Shown here: positions 43,234 to 51,246 of the stretch, in pieces
Layout of the letters: each line of letters begins with the position of its first letter
Position numbering within the stretch: position 1 is the stretch's first letter
Assembly (NCBI RefSeq): GCF_011742925.1
Contig: NZ_WAEL01000003.1
Span: 248,001 to 312,000 of the forward strand
DNA from: Fibrivirga algicola
GTDB taxonomy: Bacteria; Bacteroidota; Bacteroidia; Cytophagales; Spirosomataceae
Direction of reading: 5' to 3'
DNA length: 64,000 nucleotides
Program-made: the position numbers and the translations under genes
The notes under the pieces: generated by a model
What the model was told of the DNA's origin: nothing
What the model saw: the letters and a program-made list of their open reading frames with translations, nothing else
The model's database searches: none

Positions 43234-45714
43234 TTACTCATTTCTTAGACTATCCACCGGGTTGGCGATGGCGGCACGGATGCTTTGGAAGGCGACCGTG
43301 ACCAGGGCGATAATCAGGGCCAGAACAGCAGCACCGGCGAAGAGCCACCACGACAAATCGATCTGGTAGGCGTAGTTATTGAGCCACTGTTTCATGCCCC
43401 AACCCGCCAACGGCGTGGCAATCACGATGGCGATGCCCACCAGCACCACGAATTCCTGACTCAGCAAGGCCACCACACTGGCGACCGACGCTCCCAGCAC
43501 TTTACGAATGCCAATTTCTTTGGTGCGTTGATAGGCTGTGAGGGTAACTAGCCCGAACAGGCCGAGGCACGAGATCAGAATGGCAACAACCGTAGCCAGG
43601 TTGACAATCCGCGATAGCGTCTGCTCTTCACTGTACATATCGCTGAGCACATCGTCGTAGAAGCGATAGCTGAACGTATCGTTGGGGTAAGCTTTTTCCC
43701 AGATAGCCCTGATGGCAGCTAACGTACCTGACCAATCGGTGGGGTTAGCCGATGCCAGCTTGATATTAAGGCCGTTGACGTAGCGCGTCTCGGTGGTTAG
43801 GGCCACCGGCTTTATTTTCCGCGAGACCCCACCCATATCAAAATCCTTGACCACGCCCACGATTGGGTACATAGTCCCATACTTACCCTCGGGGTCATTC
43901 GACGGATGTTCATACAGCACTTTACCAATCGCCTCTTGCGGGGAGCCCAGATTAAAGGCTTTCAGCGCCGTTTCGTTGATGATCCATTCGCGGGGTGTGT
44001 CTGAATGCTTCAGGTTACGGCCTGCCAGTAGTTGTACACCGTATAAATCCAGCCAGGCCGTATCAATCGCTTTTCGGCTCATTTCTGCTGAGAGAAAGCC
44101 TATAGGTCCGTACTTTCTTCCTTTAATGCCTACTTCACCATCAAAACCAACCGACATGGGTGCAGTGCTAAGGCTCAGCGCCGCTACACCAGGCAACTGT
44201 TTCACGTTATTGCATAGGGTAAGGTGGCGGTTATGTAAGGGTGACTTCTCATCATAGATATATTGCATTGGGGCCTCTATCAATACGACCGCCTCCCGGT
44301 TGAAGCCAATATCCCGGGTATACGCAAAGTGCAACTGACGACCTACCACAATGGTCCCGACAATGAACACCTGTGCGATGACAAACTGAAAGACAACCAA
44401 CCCTTTCCGTAACGTAATTCGTCCAGTTGCGCCTACCACTACCAAGCGCTGCCCACGCAACACCTTAACCGGTTGTAACCGGGTTATCAGCCAGGACGGA
44501 TAAAGCCCTGCCAGCACGCTAACACCGGCCACCAGCGCCACCAGAAAAAGGGCAATTTTGATTGGATCAAGACGGTCGGTCGCCACCCAAGGCACCAGTT
44601 CATCAAACGACTGTACGAACTGCACCGAGATTGGCCAGGCCACTAAAAGCGCTAGACAGGTAACAAGGGTGGTTTCGCCTAAAAACTGCGCAATGAGCGT
44701 GCTCCGACTACTGCCCAATGCTTTGCGAACGCCAATTTCACGAGCCCGCTGCGGCACCAGCGCCGTACTCAGGTTGATATAGTTGATGCAGGCCAGCGCA
44801 AGAATGAATAGAGCCAGACCCGCCAGGCTCAGCAACTCTTTCCTGCTGGCACGCGGCCAGTAATCGGCTCCGAAATGAATATCGTCCAGCGGTTGCAGCA
44901 AGTGCCTGCGTTGGTCATTGCCCATGCCAAACTGCTTGTAGGCAAGAGCCAAATAACGCGCGGCTACCAAGTTAATTTGCCGAATCACGGAGGATGGATC
45001 AACTTTTGGCTGCAATAGCACATACACCATTGCGTCTTCTTGAATCCATTGTTCCGCATTGCTAACAGGCCATTCTCTAGGTGACACAAACTCTTTCCCA
45101 TCGAAGTGAGTCAGGTACATCAGGTCAGCCACAACACCCGTTACGCTGACATGGGTCGTATCGGCCGTATGAATGTAGGTGAGTTGCTTGCCCAGTACCT
45201 GCCGGGGTGTTAGGTGCGGAAAATACAGCTTTGCTCGGCTTTGGGTGAGCACCACTTTTCCCGGCTCGGCAAGCGCATTGGCCGGATCGCCCGCCAGCCA
45301 GGTATAGGAAATAAGCTTAAAATAAGCCGGGGTCGTCTGGTAACTATCACCTACCTCACTAAGCCGTAGCGGTTTACTACCAGCCACAGACGGCACCAGA
45401 ACGAAAAACGGATTATGCTGACTAATCGGCACCACCAATTCCAGCCCCGCAACTTGCCCTTGTACAACTTCTGCCAGCGAATTAGGTACATGTGGGCTTC
45501 CCACGTCCTTTCCACCAGCGTTATAACGGCTTACCAACCGGTACATCCGGTCGCCGTTGGGCTGGTTGCGGTCAAAACTATACTCGAAACTGATGATGCG
45601 GAAAATAACCCAACATGTACTGAGCCCGATAGCCAGACCCAGTACGTTGAGGCCCGTGTACAGCCGATTCCGCCATAATTGACGAAAGGCAAGCTTGAGG
45701 TAGGGGTATAGCAT
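43234..45714 (-). CDS. FtsX/MacB-type ABC transporter permease (array gene 4)
   Basis: The 826-residue protein (MLYPYLKLAFRQLWRNRLYT) is the closest relative of permease 5, with which it aligns along its whole length. Coupling motifs are AREIGVRKALGSSRSTLIAQ at about 325 and RTKEIGIRKVLGASVASVVA at about 735. The last 97 or so residues, through NPVDSLRNE, are identical to those of permease 5, and the DNA is nearly identical too. The periplasmic domains differ clearly, for example near SVAGSKPLRLSEVGDSYQT. This fits two pumps with different cargo-contacting parts and a homogenised motor-contacting end. Confidence 0.9.
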   Translation of the reverse strand: MLYPYLKLAFRQLWRNRLYTGLNVLGLAIGLSTCWVIFRIISFEYSFDRNQPNGDRMYRLVSRYNAGGKDVGSPHVPNSLAEVVQGQVAGLELVVPISQHNPFFVLVPSVAGSKPLRLSEVGDSYQTTPAYFKLISYTWLAGDPANALAEPGKVVLTQSRAKLYFPHLTPRQVLGKQLTYIHTADTTHVSVTGVVADLMYLTHFDGKEFVSPREWPVSNAEQWIQEDAMVYVLLQPKVDPSSVIRQINLVAARYLALAYKQFGMGNDQRRHLLQPLDDIHFGADYWPRASRKELLSLAGLALFILALACINYINLSTALVPQRAREIGVRKALGSSRSTLIAQFLGETTLVTCLALLVAWPISVQFVQSFDELVPWVATDRLDPIKIALFLVALVAGVSVLAGLYPSWLITRLQPVKVLRGQRLVVVGATGRITLRKGLVVFQFVIAQVFIVGTIVVGRQLHFAYTRDIGFNREAVVLIEAPMQYIYDEKSPLHNRHLTLCNNVKQLPGVAALSLSTAPMSVGFDGEVGIKGRKYGPIGFLSAEMSRKAIDTAWLDLYGVQLLAGRNLKHSDTPREWIINETALKAFNLGSPQEAIGKVLYEHPSNDPEGKYGTMYPIVGVVKDFDMGGVSRKIKPVALTTETRYVNGLNIKLASANPTDWSGTLAAIRAIWEKAYPNDTFSYRFYDDVLSDMYSEEQTLSRIVNLATVVAILISCLGLFGLVTLTAYQRTKEIGIRKVLGASVASVVALLSQEFVVLVGIAIVIATPLAGWGMKQWLNNYAYQIDLSWWLFAGAAVLALIIALVTVAFQSIRAAIANPVDSLRNE

Positions 45715-45724
45715 AGGGGGTCAC

Positions 45725-45800
45725 GGTAGCACCGAGCTCCAGCTTCGATAGTTAGTTTAATATATCTTCACGTCACCAAAGCTGGAGCTCCGGTGCTACA
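45725..45800. repeat. Intercistronic palindromic element, copy B
   Basis: This has the same layout as the element at 43154-43230: arms GGTAGCACCGAGCTCCAGCT and GCTGGAGCTCCGGTGCTACA around an AT-rich centre containing TATATCTTCACGTCACCAAA. It separates permeases 4 and 5. The right half is identical to copy A and runs on into the gene-conversion tract. Confidence 0.75.
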
Positions 45801-45803
45801 CTG

Positions 45804-48266
45804 TTACTCATTTCTTAGACTATCCACCGGGTTGGCGATGGCGGCACGGATGCTTTGGAAGGCGACGGTGACCAGGGCGATAATCAGGGCCAGAACAGCA
45901 GCACCGGCGAAGAGCCACCACGACAAATCGATCTGGTAGGCGTAGTTATTGAGCCACTGTTTCATGCCCCAACCCGCCAACGGCGTGGCAATCACGATGG
46001 CGATGCCCACCAGCACCACGAATTCCTGACTCAGCAAGGCCACTACACTGGCGACCGACGCTCCCAGCACTTTGCGGATGCCAATTTCTTTCGTGCGCTG
46101 GAAAGCGGTAAGCGTCGCTAGTCCAAACAGGCCCAGGCACGAGATCAAAATGGCGACTGCTGTAGCCAGATTGATAACCCGCGACAGCGTCTGCTCTTCC
46201 CGGTAGAGGTGCTGCATGGAATCGTCATAAAATTCGTATTTGAATGCATCATCCGGATACGCTTTTTTCCAAGCCTGTTCCAGCGCCGCCAACGTTCCCG
46301 ACCAGTCGGCGGGGTTGGTCGACGCCAGTTTAATATTAAGCGTGTTATTGGTGCGAGTTTCGGTCATCAGAGCCACTGGGTTGATCTTCCGCGAAATACC
46401 CAGTGTATTAAAGTCATTCACCACACCCACTATCGGATAGGCCTTTTTGCCTTCGTACAGCAATTTGCCAATGGCTTGCTCTGGTGTACCCAGATCGAAG
46501 GTTTTCAGGGCAGTTTCATTCACGACCCATTCGCGGGCGGTGTCAGATGGCTGCACATTTCGGCCCGCCAGCAGTTTGATACCATACAGATTCAGCCAGG
46601 TTGTGTCGATGTGTTTGCGCTGAATGGCGGCCAGGATCTCCTGCCCTTTCCGGCCCTTGATTCGGGCCTCACCGGTTGAATAGGAACCGGTAAGTGGGGC
46701 ATCGCCGAGGCTCACCGTGGCTACGCCGGGCAGTTGACGGTAGGTCTCACGGAGGGTCAGATGCCGGGTACGTAACGGCGATTTTACATTCCAGACGTAC
46801 TTCATGGGGGCCTTAACCAACACCACCGCCTGTCGGGTAAAGCCCAGCTCTTTGGTGAAGGCAAACCGAAGCTGTTGACCGATAATGATCGCCCCCACAA
46901 TGAACACCTGGGCTATGATGAACTGAAAAACGATCAGACTTTTACGCAGCGTGATTCGCCCCGAACTTCCTGTCAGCACCGCGCTTTTTCCCGAGCGAAG
47001 CACCTGTACGGCTTGTAACCGGGTAATGAGCCAGGCTGGATACATGCCAGCAAACACACTGACAAGCAAGAGCAACGTAAGTAGAAACGCCGCCAGTAGC
47101 CCCACATTCAGGTAGTTGGTGGTTCCTTCAGGTATCAGATCGTGGAATGACTGCATGAATAACCCGGCAAATGGCCAGGCAACCAGCAACGCCAGAGCCG
47201 TGACCAGCGCGGTCTCACCCAGAAACTGCGTCATCAACGCCATACGACTACTCCCCAGCGCTTTGCGTACCCCAATCTCGCGGGCTCGTTGCGGCACCTG
47301 TGCTGTGCTCAGGTTAACGTAATTGACCACCGCCAGCGCCAGCACAAACAGGGCCAGCCCCACCAGACTAAGCAGCCTTTTCTTATCAGCTCGCCCATCA
47401 TAATCAGGGTTGAAATGAATGTCGGACAACGGCTGGAAAACTACCTGCTGGTTCATGTCGCTAGTGCCCCACTTCCGGAATAACGGAGCTGCGTTAGCCC
47501 GGGTTAACCGGGTGGCCTGCTCACTGAGCCGCGCCACGTTGACGTTAGGTTGTACCAGCACATACAGCCAATTGTCGGAGTTGATACTGCCCCATTCCTC
47601 AGGATCACTGTAGGTCTTATCGCCAACCAGCGCGATAAATTCCTTCCCATCGAAATCGGTGGGATACGTTAGGTCGGCAATGACACCTGCTACAACCGTA
47701 CGGGTAGTATCATTGAACCCATAGTAAGTAAGTTGCCGGCCAATAGCCTGTTGGGGTGTCAATTGAGGAAAATACTGCTGCATACGACGTTGAGTCAGCA
47801 CCACTCTACCGGGTTCAGCAAGAGCATTGGCGGGGTCGCCAGCCAGCCAGCGATACGGGACCAGCTTGAAATAATCGGAGGTTGTGCGACAAACGTGATC
47901 AACAGCGTCGATGCGAACCGGCTTTACAGACGGGACAGCAGCAGCCACATCGATCGCCGGTTCGTACACTTTCTGGAATGGTATGGTTAGGTCTACACCC
48001 GCTACCTTCGTTTGAATAGCCCCGGCCAGCGGCTTGGGTACACCGGCATGCCCCATTTCCTTCCCATCGATGTCAAGGCGGCTAACCACCCGATACAGCC
48101 GGTCGCCGTTGGGGTGATTGCGATCAAAACTGAATTCGAAGCTGACGATCTGGAAAATGACCCAGCACGCACTCAGCCCGATAGCCAGACCCAGCACGTT
48201 GAGGCTTGTGTAGAGTCGGTTTCGCCATAATTGACGAAAGGCAAGCGTAAGGTGAGAACGCAGCAT
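45804..48266 (-). CDS. FtsX/MacB-type ABC transporter permease (array gene 5, first of its operon)
   Basis: The 820-residue protein begins MLRSHLTLAFRQLWRNRLYT. Coupling motifs are AREIGVRKALGSSRMALMTQ at about 325 and the C-terminal RTKEIGIRKVLGASVASVVA at about 725. It ends NPVDSLRNE. The gene leads the run of permeases 5, 4 and 3 (and perhaps 2), with intergenic gaps of about 90 bases. Its upstream region has a textbook sigma-54 promoter and the TGTCC/GGACA palindrome. It is divergent from the OstA-like gene. Confidence 0.9.
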   Translation of the reverse strand: MLRSHLTLAFRQLWRNRLYTSLNVLGLAIGLSACWVIFQIVSFEFSFDRNHPNGDRLYRVVSRLDIDGKEMGHAGVPKPLAGAIQTKVAGVDLTIPFQKVYEPAIDVAAAVPSVKPVRIDAVDHVCRTTSDYFKLVPYRWLAGDPANALAEPGRVVLTQRRMQQYFPQLTPQQAIGRQLTYYGFNDTTRTVVAGVIADLTYPTDFDGKEFIALVGDKTYSDPEEWGSINSDNWLYVLVQPNVNVARLSEQATRLTRANAAPLFRKWGTSDMNQQVVFQPLSDIHFNPDYDGRADKKRLLSLVGLALFVLALAVVNYVNLSTAQVPQRAREIGVRKALGSSRMALMTQFLGETALVTALALLVAWPFAGLFMQSFHDLIPEGTTNYLNVGLLAAFLLTLLLLVSVFAGMYPAWLITRLQAVQVLRSGKSAVLTGSSGRITLRKSLIVFQFIIAQVFIVGAIIIGQQLRFAFTKELGFTRQAVVLVKAPMKYVWNVKSPLRTRHLTLRETYRQLPGVATVSLGDAPLTGSYSTGEARIKGRKGQEILAAIQRKHIDTTWLNLYGIKLLAGRNVQPSDTAREWVVNETALKTFDLGTPEQAIGKLLYEGKKAYPIVGVVNDFNTLGISRKINPVALMTETRTNNTLNIKLASTNPADWSGTLAALEQAWKKAYPDDAFKYEFYDDSMQHLYREEQTLSRVINLATAVAILISCLGLFGLATLTAFQRTKEIGIRKVLGASVASVVALLSQEFVVLVGIAIVIATPLAGWGMKQWLNNYAYQIDLSWWLFAGAAVLALIIALVTVAFQSIRAAIANPVDSLRNE

Positions 48267-48293
48267 ACTGAGGTAGTTTTAGTTTACCCTTCG

Positions 48294-48308
48294 GCAATGG
48301 TCATGCCA
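48294..48308 (-). promoter_or_regulatory. Sigma-54 (-24/-12) promoter of permease 5
   Basis: TGGCATGACCATTGC on the minus strand agrees with the sigma-54 consensus TGGCACG-N4-TTGC at every key base, with correct spacing. It lies 27 bases before the ATG at 48266, almost the same distance as at permease 1. Confidence 0.78.
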
Positions 48309-48360
48309 TGCCGCAAAAAGTGCCTCTCAGATCGATTGACGGCATTTTTAGTGGATACAT

Positions 48361-48376
48361 TGTCCGAAACTGGACA
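48361..48376. promoter_or_regulatory. Palindromic upstream activating site of permease 5
   Basis: TGTCCGAAACTGGACA has five-base arms TGTCC/GGACA around GAAACT and starts 52 bases upstream of the sigma-54 promoter. It is the same as the site at 32599-32614 except for one central base (A for T). The spacing to the promoter is 9 bases longer, close to one helical turn. Confidence 0.68.
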
Positions 48377-48643
48377 GATTTCCGTCCGAATGAGTACGGT
48401 GACCAGTTGGCTTCATCTAGGCTGACAAACAGCCTGAGCAGGAAGCGACGTGAACAAGGAGGATAGGACGTCGGCGGGCTACTTCGCAAGCCCGGTCATT
48501 CTATATACACCAGAATTTTTTAGTCAGGAAAACACATCTGGGTAGCTAGCATTCGAGTATGTAACTAATCGACACGCTGGAAAGCGCTGCTCTATCCATC
48601 TCCTAATTAACTGGCTTGTGGTGCTTTCGGGGCACTAACTACT

Positions 48644-49438
48644 ATGCGTAACCCGTCAATTTTCGTTGCTCTTTTCTGCCTGCCAATCGCTGTAGTAGCG
48701 CAGCATCAATCCCCACTCTCACCCCGTACCGATCAGATTACGCTGGATATGCAGCCGGGTAAGCAGGTTGATATTTCGTCATCACCGGGTATTCGTCGGT
48801 ACAAAGGCAATGTCAGGCTACGCCAGCGAGGCATTATGCTCTTCTGTGATCGGGCGGTTCATCAACTGACGACGAACATGATCAATGCTGCTGGTCATGT
48901 GCTCCTTGTTCAGAACGATTCGCTCACCTTGAAAAGCGATTCGCTGGTATACGACAGTGCCAGCCAGCAAGTGACGCTGATCGGGCACGTTCTATTGCAA
49001 AACGGCCGGGCCGTGCTCACCACTACGCTGCTCGATTATGATCTGCGAACCGGCATAGCCCACTACAGCGGAAAGGGTCGATTGGCAGACGGGCGCTTCA
49101 TTCAGACGAGCCTGGATGGGTTTTATGACGTGCGCACAAAACAACTGGAAACCACCCGGGTCATGAAAGACCAGCACCGAAATTTACCCGACCACCTGAC
49201 AACCGCCGAGGCAGCCGTTGCCCCCGACGTGACCTATCGAAAGGATGAGCGGCCCATTAAATTGACAATGAGTCCGCAACCGAATTACATCGGAACAAAG
49301 CCCGAATCCGTAGGTACGTATATACGACCGTTACCTACGTTAAAACGGCCGATTCAACCGGTTACCAGTGTTCGCAAACAGGAGCCTGACGAAAGTGACC
49401 TGGAGCAGCTTCTTAACCGAAAAAAACGTGCTTTCTAG
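48644..49438 (+). CDS. OstA/LptA-like exported protein
   Basis: The 264-residue protein has a signal peptide (MRNPSIFVALFCLPIAVVAQ). The beta-jellyroll repeats of the OstA/LptA fold follow (about 45-170): RRYKGNVRLRQRGIMLFCDR, INAAGHVLLVQNDSLTLKSD, VTLIGHVLLQNGRAVLTT and the GIAHYSGKG repeat. LptA and OstA proteins bind lipopolysaccharide during its transport across the periplasm. The C-terminal 90 residues are Pro/Lys/Arg-rich and probably disordered. It is followed after 20 bases by the TPR-ASKHA gene and should be co-transcribed with it. Confidence 0.82.
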   Translation: MRNPSIFVALFCLPIAVVAQHQSPLSPRTDQITLDMQPGKQVDISSSPGIRRYKGNVRLRQRGIMLFCDRAVHQLTTNMINAAGHVLLVQNDSLTLKSDSLVYDSASQQVTLIGHVLLQNGRAVLTTTLLDYDLRTGIAHYSGKGRLADGRFIQTSLDGFYDVRTKQLETTRVMKDQHRNLPDHLTTAEAAVAPDVTYRKDERPIKLTMSPQPNYIGTKPESVGTYIRPLPTLKRPIQPVTSVRKQEPDESDLEQLLNRKKRAF

Positions 49439-49458
49439 CTTTACCAACCCATATCAAC

Positions 49459-50859
49459 ATGAAACGTATTCTCTTCGCATTCCTCTTTCTTGGCAGTACG
49501 CTGACTGCCGTTGGGCAAAAAGCCCAGTCGCTTAACCAGGCCATCCGGTACATCAAACTGGCAATCACCCTCCGCGAGGTAGACAAGTCCGACGAGTCGA
49601 TTGCGCTGTTAAAGCGGGCCTTACCAGCCACTAACAGCAGCTTGTACTGGCAGGCGATCACCAACGAGTTGCTGGGACTTTCGTATAAAGACCTACAGGA
49701 CTTCAGCACGTCGTTACGCTACCTGGAAAAAGCCCGGACTCAGTATGCGCAGCTCAAATATGTAGCCAGCGCCTGGGGTGTCAACGAGATCATCCGCGAT
49801 GTGTCGGGCAAGAACCTGTACGCAGGTATCCAGATCGGGGCATCAGACATCAAACTGGCGATTTTCAAAACCCAGTACGAGAGTGATTTCTACGAAAAAG
49901 ACATTCGGTCGGTCATTGACATCCCCGACGTCACGCTGACGGCCGACGCGTCTAATTCGCCTCAGAAAGGACGTGCCGCCCTAAAAGAGTGCCTGGATTC
50001 GATCAGGCGCTACAACATCCCCAATGAACGGGTATTTATCGTGTTTAGCAGTGACATTCGGAACGGTAAGCCGATCGACAAAAATCGCTTGTATGACCAA
50101 CTGGCCACCATTCTTCCCAGCGGCACTAACCTACGCATCGACACTACCATCAGCGCGGCCCGCGAAGCCGAACTGTTCACCATCGGGGCTATTCCGCGTA
50201 AGGTGTGGCCCACCACGTCGGCGCTTAATATCGGCGCTGGCAGCGTAATGGGCGGTTATTTCGACACGAACAAGAAGTTTCATTATGTAAACTTCCCGGT
50301 TGGCGTCAATACGCTGGCCGATCAGATCGACCCGAAGCGATCGCTGAGTATCGAGGCGTTTAAACGGGAAGCCCAGCGGACTGCCCCCAGTCTGACCGAC
50401 AAAAAACTAACGCCCGACTTACCGGGCATTCAGCAACGACGGACGGTTGGCTTGGGTGGGGCTATTACCCAGGCGCTGGTCACGTACCTGCACCCCGAAA
50501 AGGCCATGACTACGGCGGTGCCTATCAGTCAGGCCGACATTGCCCAGTTTAAAAATCTGGTGATGAATGATTTCTCGGCGCTGACGAAACCTAATCTGAA
50601 CGAGATTGCTGATCCCGCAACGCGCGACAAAGCAGCCCGCGATATTGGCCAGATTCAGAATCAGTTGACGCAGAAACAGCTTATTGCAGGCATTCTTCTG
50701 CTGGAAGCGACCGTCAACGGCTACAACAGCAAAGGTGGCCCCAAGCGGTTTGTGTTTGTCCGTGACGCCGACATCGGCTGGGTAACGGGTAAATTCCTGG
50801 AAACGATCAACTACGAATACGAATCGACCATCGCCAAGGGTGCGCTCTACACCCGGTAG
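49459..50859 (+). CDS. Exported TPR plus actin-fold (ASKHA-like) protein, function unknown
   Basis: The 466-residue protein has a signal peptide (1-19). A TPR-like helical region follows (about 25-105, with DESIALLKRALPATNSSLYW and DFSTSLRYLEKARTQY). The ASKHA-like domain then shows LYAGIQIGASDIKLAIF at 120-136, ALNIGAGSVMGGYFD at 255-269 and TVGLGGAITQALVTYLHPE at 329-347, and it ends with FVFVRDADIGW at 431-441. The motif order and the RDA ending match the protein at 17223-18389, here with a TPR module added in front. The glycine loops are looser than in active phosphatases (IGASDIK for DIGSQGVK), so it may bind rather than cleave. It follows the OstA-like gene closely. Confidence 0.7.
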   Translation: MKRILFAFLFLGSTLTAVGQKAQSLNQAIRYIKLAITLREVDKSDESIALLKRALPATNSSLYWQAITNELLGLSYKDLQDFSTSLRYLEKARTQYAQLKYVASAWGVNEIIRDVSGKNLYAGIQIGASDIKLAIFKTQYESDFYEKDIRSVIDIPDVTLTADASNSPQKGRAALKECLDSIRRYNIPNERVFIVFSSDIRNGKPIDKNRLYDQLATILPSGTNLRIDTTISAAREAELFTIGAIPRKVWPTTSALNIGAGSVMGGYFDTNKKFHYVNFPVGVNTLADQIDPKRSLSIEAFKREAQRTAPSLTDKKLTPDLPGIQQRRTVGLGGAITQALVTYLHPEKAMTTAVPISQADIAQFKNLVMNDFSALTKPNLNEIADPATRDKAARDIGQIQNQLTQKQLIAGILLLEATVNGYNSKGGPKRFVFVRDADIGWVTGKFLETINYEYESTIAKGALYTR

Positions 50860-50871
50860 GTAGCTTATTGA

Positions 50872-50905
50872 GGCCTGGAGCGGCTCGTTACAGCCGCCCC
50901 AGGCC
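50872..50905. terminator. Bidirectional terminator hairpin
   Basis: GGCCTGGAGCGGCT (50872-50885) pairs with AGCCGCCCCAGGCC (50892-50905), with 13 of 14 positions matched around a CGTTAC loop. It separates the convergent TPR-ASKHA gene and the last gene of the permease operon. Confidence 0.8.
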
Positions 50906-50925
50906 CAAATTGCAGGCTTTTTGGT

Positions 50926-51234
50926 CTACGCCAGTTGCCGCAGACGGCGCTGCTTGATCAGGTCTTCGCGTCGGACGAAAGTGATCGGCACAAACTCGTC
51001 GGTTGGGGCTCCGATGTAGTAGAGTGCCCAATCCTGGTCGTAGCTGGCCAGTAGTTGCTGAATGCACTCGACCCGGTCGAAGGTGGGCACCAGCGACTGT
51101 GAGCCGGTGCAGTCGCTCCAGTAGAACAGCTCGACGCGGTAATGCAGGGCCTGTTTCTGGCCATTAATAGTTACCTCAATTTCGATATCCTGCTTGCCAG
51201 GTACGTTCGGGATTGGAATAGCGATGTGCGCCAT
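50926..51234 (-). CDS. Small conserved-looking protein at the end of the permease operon, function unknown
   Basis: The 102-residue protein has no signal peptide or membrane helix. It is rich in beta-prone stretches (MAHIAIPIPNVPGKQDIEIE, QALHYRVELFYWSDCTGS) and ends in a basic tail (KQRRLRQLA). I do not recognise a family. Its ATG is 12 bases after the stop of permease 6, and a strong terminator follows, so it is the last gene of the long minus-strand permease operon. Codon use looks like that of its neighbours, which supports a real gene. Confidence 0.65.
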   Translation of the reverse strand: MAHIAIPIPNVPGKQDIEIEVTINGQKQALHYRVELFYWSDCTGSQSLVPTFDRVECIQQLLASYDQDWALYYIGAPTDEFVPITFVRREDLIKQRRLRQLA

Positions 51235-51246
51235 AGTTGTAGCTGT

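Larger units (their letters stand above)
48267..48643. other. Divergent regulatory region between permease 5 and the OstA-like gene
   Basis: This 377-base region holds the sigma-54 promoter and palindrome of permease 5 in its left third. The remaining 260 bases have no gene, tRNA or strong repeat. They should contain the promoter of the OstA-like gene, but no clear -7 box was found. A 62-codon minus-strand frame at 48301-48489 is judged spurious. Confidence 0.6.

Noticed and set aside
48313-48325. A second possible sigma-54 promoter (AGGCACTTTTTGC on the minus strand) upstream of permease 5
   Set aside because: The GG and GC elements are two bases too close together. The site at 48294-48308 has exact spacing and better position.
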